Shown: positions 1 to 44,929 of the stretch, in pieces
How the letters are laid out: the number at the start of each line of letters is the position of its first letter
How positions within the stretch are numbered: the first letter of the stretch is position 1
From: Symsagittifera roscoffensis
Lineage: Eukaryota > Xenacoelomorpha > Acoela > Convolutidae
Assembly (NCBI RefSeq): GCF_963678635.1
Contig: NC_087062.1
Span: 12,194,670 to 12,258,669 of the forward strand
DNA length: 64,000 nt
Direction: 5' to 3'
Notes under the pieces: model-generated
The model's database searches: none
What the model was told of the DNA's origin: nothing
Seen by the model: the letters and a program-made list of their open reading frames with translations, nothing else
Position numbers and translations under genes: made by a program

Positions 1-296
1 TTGCTTAATCGTTCAAAATCAAAAATCTAAGCAGGCGTACTCAGTATAAGTTTTTTTTTCAGGTAGTATGAGTAGCTCTGAGAAGAAATTAGCTGGGTCA
101 AAGAATTTGGGTCACAAAAAAAGGTCGGCCAATGAGTTGGGCCAATGAAAAAAAAAGTTGGGTCAAAAAGCCAAAAAAGGTTTCTTTTTTTAAAATGTCA
201 GTGCCAGGCATTTGTTTTCATCAGTGCGAGTATCAGTGCCGTCAGTGCCTGCGACTTCTGTGGCCGCCCTGATAGGGGACGTTCAACAGGGGTCTA

Positions 297-723
297 GGAC
301 AACAAGCCGAAGGGACTTCAAGCCGAAATTAAAACTTTACAAGCAACCCAAAACGCTTTTTTATCATCTGCAAAATGTTGCTTTTCTAAAATTTTGGCAA
401 GTTAAGTCCATAATAAGCGTTATTCATGACAATGCGCCGCTTGTGATTCGCATCCGTTAATAACATCAGCCGGTTTTTGAAATGCATAAATTATAAACAT
501 GAAAAATGATTTCAAACATGTTTTACTTTTCAACTTTCCGGAACATCATTTGGAGGCTTAAATTATAAGCAAACGCCAATAACTAGTGAAGAAAGATCAT
601 GAAATTCAAAAATTCTTCAAAAAAGTTTTCAAATTGTTCATATTTAACGACTTTATAAGGAATTATTCGGCTTGAAGTCCCTAATTTTACAATTCGGCTT
701 GAAGTCCCGTCGGCTTGATGTCC
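297..723. mobile_element. MITE-like element with ~33-bp composite inverted ends
   Basis: The left end (297-330) and right end (691-723) are inverted copies, each built from two tandem versions of a GGACNNCAAGCCGA unit (GGGACTTCAAGCCGAA is the shared core). A third inverted core lies at 667-682. The interior is AT-rich with no coding potential seen. CGTTCAACAG occurs outside both ends (280-289 and 731-740), possibly related to target duplication but not flush with the ends. Confidence 0.55.
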
Positions 724-1316
724 GGCACACCGTTCAACAGTGCCGAAAAAGGCGGGAAAATTTCAGAATAATTTTCACGCATTTTCTAAAGAGCGGGAAA
801 TTACTGACGCTAATTATCAAAGAAAATCACTCCAATTTTGGCGCCAATATTTCTGCAACTGCAAATTAAACAATTATTTTGGCGCCAAAACGTCTAAATT
901 GCAAATTTTCTCGCTCAAAATCCTAAAGTTTTTTTGCCGCACTTAATATGTTGAAATTTATTCAAATTTTCGGCACTGTTGAACAAAGTTTTCATTTTCG
1001 GCACTGTTGAACAAAGTTTTCATTTTCGGCATTATTGTACTTCGGCACTGTTGTACTGCCCCCCCCCCCCCTGGTATAATTTTTTTCCGTCTGTCTGTAT
1101 GATTTTTCGGTACTAGGCTGAAGGGTTTTAATGGGAAAGAACCGAACAATGCTATCTGAACCGGAAGCCACCCGATAGAGATGCCACCCAACAGGCTGAT
1201 GCCTTTTTAGTATTCTCCCAGGCCGAACTAAATTGTAAACAAAACAATTTTATCTGTTTGGTGATTATGATTATTAAGATTATCAGTGAGAATATTCTAG
1301 AATATTTTCTGTGTAG
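724..1316. other. Intron, upstream of exon a
   Basis: T-rich intron. At about 965-1060 there are two and a half tandem copies of a ~28-bp unit containing TTTTCGGCACTGTTGAACAA. An inverted copy of its core lies at about 732-749. A 12-nt poly-C run is at about 1061-1072. Nothing coding is seen. Confidence 0.6.
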
Positions 1317-33285
<31,969 letters not shown>

Positions 33286-34680
33286 AAAATTGAAACTAAA
33301 ATTTATAGAATCTTCTGTTTATACAAATGATGTCACACAGTGATTACTTATTTCATGCTAACTACTTACTTAACCCCGCTTTCATCAGGTCACAAAATAA
33401 CTAAACAAAACAAACAGAACTCGATTAAATCTACAAAAGAACGTGTCAATTGTATAATTAGCGAAAAAAATTTATCTTCATTTCGAAATCTGTTTGTTGA
33501 TAGGTTTTCGTTTTCGTTCCTCTTAGTACTACACGTTAGATGTTTCGTTTTATCCTTTTGTAGTATAGATTTCAGAAAATGAAAATGTGACTGGAATTAC
33601 CTGATAAATAACTAGGTTCATAGCTTATATATTAAGTAATTTTCTTCAAAATTCCAATGAAACATTGAATGTTAATTAAAGTGATCTCACTGAATTGATT
33701 TTTTATCAAATCAAACGATTAAGCGACAGTTCCTGAAAAGATGTCATAAGGATTAGATTCTCCTTAAAAAGTAACATTTTGCGATGAAAAGTGCGATTTA
33801 TGTTAGCAAAAGAATAACAAAGTCGTCCGTCAGTTTAACTGTAAAGGTTGCGTTATTTAAGCAGCATGGAGTGTTCTGCTAAAAACGAACGGATTCACTG
33901 TTGTCCATGTTCATTATGGAACGTGTGTGAAAATGCGAGTAGAAAGGAAGAATGATGCATGGATAAAACCAGTACGCCTCAAGGCGAAGGTTTCGGGGTC
34001 GCGCCCCCTTGCCTCTGGATTTTTTTCAAGATTTAATATCTTCCCAGGCCTAATAAGTGCGAAGTGAATTGAACTAAATTTGAATTTTGATGTGGACAAA
34101 TCATGTTAGATTCATTTTCATATATCAGTCAAGTTAAGAACGCTAAATCAGGAATGCTATACGGGTTACTCAATTCTTTCAGTAGCATCCCTCGTGGACC
34201 CCTAGATAACAAAAAATGGCACTTTTGAATTCAAGCACTCAACCAATAAACTTACAAAATCTTCGAAAAAATGAAAAATTCAGTCATAGAGAATCATATT
34301 GTCATTAACCAAAAATTTATGTGCTCTTATTATTTTCATTGAAACCAAGTTTTTAATTTTCATAGTTTTGACAGCAAGTAGATTTAGTAACCCTTTCATT
34401 TTTGGGCTAGTTTTTTTTGCAGTCATGGGTCTGTCCAAATGCAAAAAATATAAAGCTGATTCCTAAACTATTTGAGTTCAAATCTTTTGGAAAACAGCAC
34501 AAAACATTTCAAAAACCGCGTCAGTTTTTTGTCAGTGAAAACGATTCAAATATGTTCAAACTGACGCTTAAAAAAGTCCGCAACATCTCCTTTTTGAACT
34601 TACCACATTTCCGTTTTGCGCAACGCATCTGTAAGCAATAAGACGATATCATTTTTTTTAGAACTACAGGCAAAAGTATT
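33286..34680. other. 3' flank of the ABCC gene
   Basis: 3' UTR and intergenic sequence. AATTACCTGATAAATAACTA with following AGTAATTTTCTTCA near 33597 repeats a segment near 32716-32775. No further gene seen on either strand. Confidence 0.55.
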
Positions 34681-34689
34681 GTATTATGT

Positions 34690-36250
34690 TAACTTTAAAA
34701 AAAACTTTTCGCACGATATATCCCTTCAACAAGTTCTCTCAATTTGCTACAAACAACTTCAGTTTGTTCACTGAAGTTTAGTTCATTCCACAGTATGACT
34801 CCAAAATAATTGAACCTCGTCGCATATTCTAAATTTTGTCCAGCCAAAGTAGTGTCTTTTGGAGCACATTATTTTTAAACGAATTGATCAAGTATGATCA
34901 ACTGTATTGAAGGTTTTTTGAAAACAACAAACAACAGTGTCTGATACTTTTTCTTGTCAATAGGTTTGATCAAAAAATTATTTGTTTAGATGTCAGCAGG
35001 CACACAGTAGTGCTTTTTGAACAACCGCTCTACTGTTTTGCTAGTTGCCCAATTTGTTCAATGAAATTTATCATTCTTTTGAAAACCCAATTTTTCAAAG
35101 CAATTTGCTGAATAAAATGAATTTGGAACAAATTTATGCAAAGGAACAAAATCAGCAATTTTCATTGTTTCAGGAAAACACGCTCTTGAATGTATTGTTT
35201 TAACATTGTACAAAGAGTTGATTGCTGACTGGTGAACTTAATTTAATCACATCAGTGCTGAAGCCATCTTGAACACAATTTTTTCTTGTTTTTCAAGGTA
35301 CCAATAATTTGCTCAAGCTCCATTGCATCAGCCGGAAATAAAACATAACTGTCTAAAAATCGATTAAAATCTAATAAAACATAATTTTCTAAATTGTTTT
35401 TGACATAATTTAGCTAGATAATGAACTATTTTTTTTAAAAAACCATGAAATCTATCAAGTGAGCAAATCAATTTTTTAGTTTTTTACTTTTCTTCAAAAC
35501 CCAATAAAACTTTGAGGCTTCTTTTGCTATTTCTGCATTTTGAGAATCAGGTGTCAAAAAATGCTACTTGCAATTCCTCAACGGTTTTGTTACTATACTA
35601 CATGATTTGTGTGTTTGAGTTTATTTATGCATTTGAATGTATCAACCAAGTTTTGTGCACAACATCTTGCTACCTATTCAATTTTTTCACATGGGACAAT
35701 TTTCTTTAAACAATTACAATCTAATGGTAAAAAATTACAGAAAACCTTCTGAAAAACTGCAAAAATTTAACATTACATCAGAAATTGAACTACGCAACTT
35801 TTCGCAGCTTTTGGGGTAATAAAAAATTAAAATTTCAAAGCTTCATTCGAGGTTTTTAAGCTTCTCCTTCTTTCTGCAGATTTCTATTTATAAATTTCGA
35901 TTAATTTCAATTTCAGTCAATACAAAATCATGGTAATTAATTTTGAATATCAGAATGTGAACATAATTCATGGTGGTTGAAATATTATGGTCCATGCACG
36001 TTTTAGTGTTAACTGTAACTCTCGTTGTTTCACAATTTCGAACAATGAAATCATAATCAGCTAGTATTTCAAGATAGTCATTTTCTTGTTCCGTTGTTCT
36101 GATTGCATTCAAGTCAATGTTGAAATCTCCCAAAATGCAAAGTTCTCCTTCAATGGTTTCAAGTCGTTCAAAAAATTCTAACATACGAAAAGAGTAACAA
36201 ATTTCATCAATGGTAGACAATAGTTTGGGCCTAACTATAGACGACAAAGT
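34690..36250 (-). pseudogene. Decayed non-LTR retrotransposon (endonuclease then RT)
   Basis: Minus strand 36247-35888 encodes LCILGDFNIDLNAIR, the GDFN core of APE-type LINE endonucleases. Continuing on the same strand, near 34840-34700, the segment FNYFGVILWNELNFSEQ resembles the post-palm YLGV..D..L.F segment of LINE reverse transcriptases and is followed by a K/L-rich helix. The region between is broken by stops and frameshifts. Not functional. Confidence 0.65.
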
Positions 36251-37074
36251 AATTTCAACACAGCTGAACAGCCCTATAGTACCTGATGTAAATTGCGAAA
36301 ATTCCGCCAGTAATAGTTTATTTAAGTCGGGAGATTTTTTTTCGAACTCCTTTCAATAATTGTGCCAATGTTTTCGGCCAACAATATCATGATTTGTTTT
36401 TGGCTCATTCACTTTTGGTCTAGCTAAAGAAGTTGTTCCTGGATTAATCCTTGATTTGATAAATTTCATCAACACCTTAAGCTTGGACTAATTTATGTCC
36501 TCAAAAATTGGAGTGTTAATAAGTCAGCTAAAGTATAAACCAACCGAAATTGCGGAAAGTATATAAGCCAGCCAAAAAATTACAACATATGAACATATTT
36601 TGCGCAACTTTCGTAGCTATTATATAAGTGTTACATAATTATTAGTTAACAATTATGCATAATCGACTGGCTTATACTTCGATTGTTTTATATATCATCA
36701 AATAATGCTATTTTGATTTGCAATTAACACTTGGCAAACCCACAAAAAATCTGTATACATGCCCGGTCCTCGAAAGTAATCAAAATGATCAGTTCTTAGT
36801 CAGACGTTCCGTCGTTTACACTGGTTCTTGAATAAAAACGTCTAAAAAAGCTGAAACTGTTTTTTTTTCAGAATGTTGGCCAAATTAAAACCAGAAAAAC
36901 TTATGAGATAACCTATCTGTTTCTAGTCTGAATGCTAAGCATAAACTAAAAAAAGCGTCTAAAATGGCCCAAGCGTTTGCATAACTTTCCTATATACGTT
37001 ATTAAAAATAATTTTTTTTGTCCCATGTTTTGCTGATTTATTTTATTAAGTTTCTCTTACCTGTAATTATTTGA

Positions 37075-37150
37075 TATGAACGAGTTGATCCAATTTTCTC
37101 AAATTGAGTTAGTTATATCAAACAAATGTCTAGGATATTTTGTTCTATAA
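37075..37150 (+). repeat. Family 1 fragment outside the ABCC gene
   Basis: GAGTTGATCCAATTTTCTCA followed by AATTGAGTTAGTTATATCAA matches the central box of family 1. It shows the family also occurs in intergenic DNA. Confidence 0.55.
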
Positions 37151-37733
37151 ATTACAAGAACATAATGACCATTTACCAAAAACGATTCCCATGATTTGCA
37201 ATCCCCTGGAATATCTAATTGTCCTCTCTCACGAAGATTAAAACTGTTTAAAATGATCCCATTAGGAATAAAGAACTTTTCGAGAAACTGAATATAGGTC
37301 TATTGCTAAAATTGTTTAGTTTGGCTCGTCTATAGCTAAAATTGTTCAGTTTTGCTGAAAAACCTGTACAAGGAGATCCGGAAGATTTGATGAAAGCTGC
37401 AAATGAATTACATCCTTAACTTTTGTTTGATTTGGACAAGGCTAACGAGAAAAACAATATAGTCTTTCTCGACATCAATGGTAACGTAAAATCACGCAAA
37501 AACGTTACCTTTGGATGGTATCAAAAATCAAAAGACACAGGGACAGTATTTAAATTTTAGAAGCCCTTCATTTTGAATTACGTTCGAAGAAACAGAAATC
37601 CATGGGTTGAAAAACTAAATCAATTACTGATAAGATTGCCTCGAGGACTTTCGACAGAATCATCAAAGGAAAAGTCAACATGACACCTGTCAAAATAAAG
37701 GGGGTAGTGCTCCATTATAATGACACATAACCC

Positions 37734-38760
37734 ATGATGGTGGTACAGTACCCAGGTAATGTAAGTCTGTTTTTTGCAATATTGGTGCGGAACATTGTCA
37801 AGGTAACAATTGCCTTCAAAACCAGAAGATTGAAAACCTTCCTACCATCTTTGAAAACTTCTTTTACGCTTGAATCAATATCAAATATAAGTCACCAGGT
37901 ATCATGTTTTGGATGTGAGTCCAACAATGATGACAAAACGGTTCGTTATTTATCCATTAGAATAGGAACACCGAAAAGAGGATTCATCCTTGATACAACC
38001 TCTGTGGCAGTGGGGAAGTGAGGACACAAATGCAGACGGGATTGTCATTGGAAGTTAGAGTCAAAGCTAATGATTTTAACCGCAGTTCGGATTTAGAACC
38101 AGAGACCGAAAAGTATTACGCGCGATGAGTATGGGAGCAGGGAATTGTCAATTCAATTATACTTTTGCAATTTAATATTATCAGTCCCTGGATTTATTAT
38201 TATGAGACGAGAAAGAGTCCTTGAATACAATCATCGTAATGCAGACGGGTACGCCACAGAGACTACCAGAAAGAATGAATGATCCTCCAAGCACAGTTTG
38301 GTTTGTCGCAAGAAATGTCAAACAGGCCATTCTATATTCTAAATTAAAACTGAAAGATAAAGATATAGACGTTTTTATTTCTGAAGAAATTACTGTTGCT
38401 AGGAATGGAACGCTTACGCAACTGAAAAAAAAAACAACCTTCGTCAGTTAAACGTTTTTATTCGTGATGGAAACTTATTTTTCTTTATGAAAAACACCCA
38501 AACTCAAAAACTGATTGTGAAAGTTTTTTTCGATCCATAAACTGTGTTTGGATATTATCCGAAAATGATCAGAAATTTGTTTGAAAAAGTTGCCTTCAAG
38601 TGGTTTTTCTTTATTACCTGGAGCTCTGACAAAGGCTTTATTGCATGCCTTATTTTTAAAAAAGGTGATGTCGAAACTATATCAGGGCCTCATATCACCT
38701 ATCAAAACTTTTTGAATTTAACTGATAAGTACCGTAAAATTTGAAACATATGCATCGAAA
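37734..38760 (+). pseudogene. LINE ORF1-like remnant, copy 1
   Basis: Broken frames encode TFLPSLKTSFTLESISNI, CFGCESNNDDKTVRYLSIRI, then PSTVWFVARNVKQAILYSKL and DIDVFISEEITVARNGTL. The latter follows the R/P-x-V-x-F-x-x-R-x-x-K...I-x-E-x-x-T-x-x-R pattern of LINE ORF1 proteins. Stops interrupt it, and a second mosaic copy follows. Confidence 0.5.
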
Positions 38761-38766
38761 TTTTCA

Positions 38767-40536
38767 ATGTATAAGAAGCAAACGCAGTCAATTGAAACAA
38801 TTGCTTTCAAAACCAGAAGGTTGAAAACCTTCCTACCATCCTTAAAATCTTCTCTTATGACAATATCAAAAATAAGTCAACAGATATCATGTTTTGGATG
38901 TGAGTCCACCAATGATAACAAAACTGTTCGACATCTATCCTTTAGAATAGGAACACCGAGAAAAGTGTTCATGCTTAAGACAACCACTGTGGCAGTGTGG
39001 AAGTGAGGACAAAAATGCAGACGGGATTGTCATTGGAAGTTAGAGACAAAGCTAATGGTTAACCCCAGTTAGGATTTAGAACTAGAGACCGACAATTATT
39101 GCGCTCGATGAGTATGGGAGCACGGAATTGTCAATTCATTTATACTTTTGCATTTTAAGTTTATAAGTCCTGGAATTAATATTATGAGGCGAGAAAGAGT
39201 CTTTGAATACAATCATCGTAATGAACTGAAATTTGATATTTGAAATTGCGTTAAAAAATTAAACTCAAATAAGCGTTTTCGCACATTTTTGTGAACCTCC
39301 AGGTTTTAAAAAACTGAACTATCTGTACAGAATGATCGAAGGCAAACTGTCGGAGGCAAATTGTCGGAGAGGTTTTATTTGCCATAGTTTTTTTGCGTTA
39401 AAATGGTTTTTGACAAAAATTGAAGCCTAATTGTTCTGATAAACTTTTTGAATAGGAAATCCCTGTTTATTATGTCAACTTCAGATTAACAAAAGAGCGA
39501 AGGGATATCGCAAAAGAGTACAAACTTCTGCCACTGACATGAAGTAGCTTGCACTGGGAAAATTAAAAAAACACTGAAGCGTGCACAGCCTGGATTCCAT
39601 TTTAGGTGCCAACACGAATCACCAAGGAATTCTTTGACCGAGACTTCCTGCGTGGTTTCTTAGCTTGAGTTTCAACAGCTGAAACTGGAAGTAAAGGATT
39701 CACAAAAAACTGACAATATTGCTCCTTATGTGAAGTCAGAGGACATCGAAAATTACAATAGAGGAGAAAGTTTGAAAATTTATGGACTGGAATACAAGAA
39801 GCTGAGACCAATGCGCAGCTGGAGCAAAAAAAAGGTACCTGAGCACTGTGAGATTGAACTGGGTGTGGACATTAAGATTGGTGACAATTGTTTATGCATC
39901 AGACTGCCAAAAAGAAGGAATGATACTCCAATCATAGTGTGGTTTGTCGCAAGAAAGGTCAAATAAGCCCTTCTGTGTTCTAAATCAAAACTGAAAGATA
40001 AAAATATAGACGTTTTTAATTCTGAAGAAATTACTGTCGCTAGAAAGGGAACACTTATGCAACTGAAAAAAACCCTCGTCTGTTAAATGTTGTTACTCGT
40101 GATGGAAATTTATTTTTTTTTTATAAAAACACCCAAACTCAAAAACTGATAGTGAGATGTTTTTCGATCTACAAACTGTGTTTGGATGGGAACCGAAAAT
40201 GATCAGAAATTTGTCAGAAAAAGTTGTTTTCAAGTGATTCTCTTAATTACCTGGAGCTCTGACAATGGCCTTTTTGCGTGCCTTCTTGTAAAATAAGGTG
40301 ATGTAGTAGCTAATTCAGGGCCTAATATTACCTCACTAAATTTTTTGAATTTCACTGATAAATACCGTAAAAATTTGAGTTATGTGCATCCAAATTTTCA
40401 AAATAAAAGAAGCAAACGCAGTCAATTGAAAAGACTCGTCAATGACATGGGACCAATGTCATTCTTGGTATTCGGAAACCCGGCTACAAAACAACGACAA
40501 CTAAAAATTCTCGAATGTTTTATTAACCTCTCATGA
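38767..40536 (+). pseudogene. LINE ORF1-like remnant, copy 2
   Basis: It repeats copy 1 blocks in order. AFKTRRLKTFLPSLKSSL and CFGCESTNDNKTVRHLSFRI sit near 38803-38960, offset about 985-1000 bp from copy 1. TPIIVWFVARKVK and DVFNSEEITVARKGTL sit near 39920-40060. Stops and frameshifts throughout. Confidence 0.5.
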
Positions 40537-40540
40537 ACTT

Positions 40541-41945
40541 TTCTGGTGTCATAGAAGCAAGGAAAATGTTAAGAAAACAGCAGACGGTGATATGTTTTTG
40601 TTCCTAGGATTTAAGCTCTCCGCGAACGACTTGATTTGATTTTATTTGACCAATCAAACTTTGATTCCTTTAGGATTGAGTGTCTTACTAATTTCTCAAA
40701 AAATCCTAAGATTAAAATGCTAATTAAAAAAGTTATAACCCCAATAAGTTCAAGCTAAGTTTCTGGAAAATTTGACTCTTTATATTGATAATTCAAAGTC
40801 AGTAGTTGACTCGACTACGATCATGGGTGATTTTAACATAAATTACTTAAATGATTGCGAAAAGAAAAATATTGATACGATAACTGTGCCTTAAGGACTC
40901 AACATTGCCAGTCCTGATGAAACAACCCGAGTACGTAAATCTACAAGCCCCCATTCGGTTTATATAAATCGTAAGCAGAATACACAAGCAAATACATTGT
41001 GTTTGATACTCTTACAAAACTGATCAATTCGCAGAATTTTATAATACCAACATAGCTCAGAGTGCTACAAAATCAAATTCAGTTTATAATTTTGACAAAA
41101 ATAAATACAGAAATGAATGATTTTTGCAGAAAATTGTCAGAGCGCCCATTAACTCGAATTTTTTCCTGTAATTCTGTTTCTTAAATGTTTTTGTTTGTAA
41201 AACTAATTCTTTCTGCATTAGAGAAGCATGCTCCATACGTAAAAGCAAATATCGAAACAAAAGAGTTACTATAATAGAAAAGCAATGTTAGATAACGAGT
41301 GTAAGACAGAACTGAAACATTTCCAACAGTTTTATTAGTAATATAAAATTAATTCTGTCTAATTAGCTGGTCTTCCTATAGCATTTCGAAAAACCCATTG
41401 AGTAAAATGATAAGAACAAATCAATGTCTCAAAGTCATGTTTTAATGAAATAAACTCACTGAATTCTCCTTGGTAAATAAATAATAAATTGAGATGCTCG
41501 GAAAGTGCATCAGCAGTTATTAAAATGAAAAACTCACTAGGAGATTTTTGGTCAACAAAAAAGGCATTGTAGATCATTTTAACATAATTTTTTTAAATCT
41601 AGGTAGAATAAGCAGAATACACAAATTGATAGTATTCTATTAATTTAAAAGAAATGTCAGCTGAGATTTCTTTGTCATAGAAGCAAAGTAAATGTTAAGA
41701 AAACAGCAGACGGTGATATGTTTTTGTTCCCAGGATTTAAGCTCGCCGCGAACGACTTGATTTGATTTTCTTTGACAAATCAAACTTTGATTCCTTTGGG
41801 ATTGAGTGTCTTACTAATTTCTCAAAAAATCCTAAGATTAAAATGCTAATTAAAAAAAGTTATAACCCCAATAAGTTCAAGCTAAGTTTCTGGAAGATTT
41901 GGCTCTTTCTATTGATAATTCAATATCAATAGTTGACTCGACTAA
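40541..41945 (+). repeat. Direct repeat of ~285 bp within LINE debris
   Basis: The segment from about 40545 to 40830 (containing AAAACAGCAGACGGTGATAT and TCTCAAAAAATCCTAAGATT) recurs at about 41672-41945 with few changes. After the first copy comes IMGDFNINYL (near 40823), an endonuclease GDFN motif; after the second, RT debris. Confidence 0.7.
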
Positions 41946-43145
41946 GATTAAAAAGCTAAAATCCTAAGATTGATAGAGTGAATTCTATGAGAAAATTTTC
42001 CATAAACAAAAAATTGCAGATCTAAATTATTTATTCTTCTCGACAAAAGATGCAGCTCTCTACTTTACTGAATCAATAAGGAATGAAATTGCAGATAAAA
42101 GAAAATAAAGCTTGCTGATCTACTAGATCAATCAAAGTCCTTCGATTCAATATTCCTCAAAATTTTATTGAGTAAGTTAAAAACACTCAACTTTTCATTA
42201 TCTTCACTGAAGGTTTTTAGAAAATTATTACAAAAAAGGTGTAAAACTTAAAGAAACAAATTTTGACTGGATAGAACTTAAACAAAGAATACCGCAAAGT
42301 TTGCTCTCGGACCTCCAATATACAATTTTTATGTTAAGAATATATGAATGCGCCAATTAGATCAACTAAAATAGTTTAATATGCAGACGATTGTCTCGAT
42401 TTTTGTAGTGACATAAAGTCTGCAGCAGCTCTATGTATTTGCAGAAAAGCTTGACTTCCCTCGAAGATCTTTTTGAAACCACATTTTGCATCTAATTGCA
42501 CTGAAAACCTAAGTCAAAAATATTTCTCAGAAAAATGAGGAACGAGCTTGCAAATATATTAGCATCGGAAACACATTGGCCACAAAAAAAAACGAATGTA
42601 AGTATCTGGGCATGAAGTTAGACAAACACCTGACTTTACAAAGGCAGTTTAAAATTATTTTGAGAAACATGGCTGCAGCTTGGATTTGGATTTTTCATCT
42701 CTTTTTATGCAACATTTGTCCAATTCTTTATTATTATCTTTCAAAAAGAGATGATATGCGCATTAAAACAAGCATTTTTTCGTTCGAAACTCAAGTCTAA
42801 AGACCTCAGACTAAGCAAAGTTAAAGTAAGTGTCAGAAAGACTTTTAAACACAATGCAATATGTCATTTGTTTCAGTACGTCAAAAACGAAAGAGAACTT
42901 ATTAAACATGACCTGTTCTTACCGACAGCCAATTTTCAATTTAATTTGAGGTCTAACATCAGTGTCTTTCTATGTGACTTCTGTTAGCTGGAACTCACTA
43001 CCGTCACATATTCGGGACATTAGTTTAAGTCAATTTCTTTTCAAAAGTAGACTGAAAAAACGTTTTTTCAAGATTCAACTAAAATCAAATGTCGAAATAA
43101 GCAATGCTCATATTTGGCAGGATTTCCGTAATTAGTAACCCATCA
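40780..43145 (+). pseudogene. Decayed non-LTR retrotransposon ORF2, plus strand
   Basis: Landmarks in order: GDFN endonuclease motif (~40825), RT catalytic motif YADD (~42380, just after a stop), YLGMKLDKHLTLQRQF (~42602) and WNSLPSHIRDISLSQF with FKSRLKKRFFKI (~42990-43075), the usual end of LINE ORF2. A TAG ends the last frame near 43133. Many stops; not functional. The 3' untranslated tail may run to about 43345. Confidence 0.7.
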
Positions 43146-44051
43146 ACTCAATTGTCTACACAAACTTAGCGCTGCCACATTAATTTTTTACGTTCTACAA
43201 AGTATACTTTTTATAAGTTACACTAATTTGTATATTAAGCGTTATGCTTTCTCTAAACATTAATTGCAGTGTCCTTCTCTCTCTCTTTCTCTCTTGTTTT
43301 GGTTCGGTAAAACATAATACTAAACTAAAACAAAACCATTTAAACAAAAAAAATATGACAAGTTAAACCTCTCCGACATTTTGCCATCGAGCACTTTTAC
43401 TATCATGTATTTTTTAACTGCTATGGGTTTCGTTTTTTCAAATTGTTGCTTCTCAAAGCGGTAAACTGATAGCTTTGAGCTTGTTCTAGATCTCATTTCC
43501 AACCAGCATTCTTTATAATTTGTACGGTTACATAGCAGTATTTAGACAACGGCGTATTCAGACACGTCAGTATTTCGCCAAATACTGTTTTAACCAATCA
43601 GAATCGAGACAAGGAAGAAATTATTAAATAATAATTATTTATTTTGGATTATTTGTGTCTTATCTCGATTCTGATTGGTTCATAGATCATTTGTCTGAAA
43701 ACGCGGTTGCCTTAAAACAGTCTGCACTCCAGTTTGTACCTACTGTCAATTTGTGACACTCGACGAGAATGTACGAGAATGCAATTTTGCAATCGAATTT
43801 TTATTGGAACTTCTAGTCGGGAAGATTGATGGTTTTAATAAATTAGCGACGTTTTTTGAACGATTGGACAACTTTTAACTGACATGCTGATTTTTAAAAT
43901 TTCGATTTGGACGTGAAAGGACACGTTACCTTTTTTATTTCACACACACAAAAACAGAATTCAAGAGAGAACAACAATAGTCCCCGTGAAAAACAACAAC
44001 CAAAAAACGACAGCAGATTGGAATTGTAGATTATCAGGAACCGTTCCGAGT

Positions 44052-44081
44052 TGTAACGATTGTGCCGCTACAATCGTTACA
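44052..44081 (+). other. Perfect 12-bp hairpin, module 1
   Basis: TGTAACGATTGT, six-base loop, ACAATCGTTACA. Paired with the homologous hairpin at 44900-44929 in the diverged duplicate module. Also present at +4751 (48803-48832). Confidence 0.85.
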
Positions 44082-44899
44082 GAGCAGTTCACAAGAACCA
44101 GGAAGGGTGTTGGGACGACGTGTCCAGCCTTCCGGAAATAAATAAGGATTCTTTTTCCCCGGATTCAAAAATCCGGAGGGGTCTCGGGATTGGGACTCAA
44201 ACTGTTTTACATAAACTTTCAGCTTCCTGGTCATGCCCTGAGTTGAATTTAAAAACATCTAGATTCATTTTCAGATAATAAGAAGGTAGGAGTTGAGGGA
44301 AAGAGTTGATCCATCTTCGATGGAGATGATGCTTTTTATCTACTGAGCAAAAACAATAGTAATATAATGAATAGTAATAGCCCTGTTTTTAGGAGTGACC
44401 TCGTGGTCTGGGGATACTGAGACCTAGCCATGAGCTCCCTTTTTTGCATATAATTAAGATAATTTGAGCGTTCTGGTCGAAGCCGGAAAGCAGTAACGTT
44501 TTGTCGACCCGATGTTAGGAAAACCACCATTTTCAGAGACGGTTAAAAGCATGTAGAGCTTTGTTTAGACGCTAGTGTGACATTCGGCCAGAATGTGAAA
44601 AATGCAATCTCTGCAGAATTCGAATTTTTAGCAGCGAGCCTTCCGGATTGGTGATTATTAAGAATTAAGAACGTTATTGGAACGATTGGCCAAACAGTGA
44701 GGGCTAGAATATTCTGGTATTTTAAAATTTTAAAAATTCGAAGTGATGACGTAACATTTCTGAGAAACGTCAGAAACGGCCATTTTGGCAAAGAAGAAAA
44801 AGAAAAGCACAAGAACAACATTAGCTGCGCTAACAACAACTACGGAATTGAGATTGAAAAACGACAGCGAGTTACAGAGTAACAGAGAACACTCCGAGT

Positions 44900-44929
44900 T
44901 GCAACTATTGTACTGCTTCAATAGTTGCA
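44900..44929 (+). other. Perfect 11-bp hairpin, module 2, covarying with module 1
   Basis: TGCAACTATTG, eight-base loop, CAATAGTTGCA. Against module 1 the stem shows T-A to C-G and G-C to T-A pair replacements with both partners changed. Also at 49651-49680. Confidence 0.85.
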
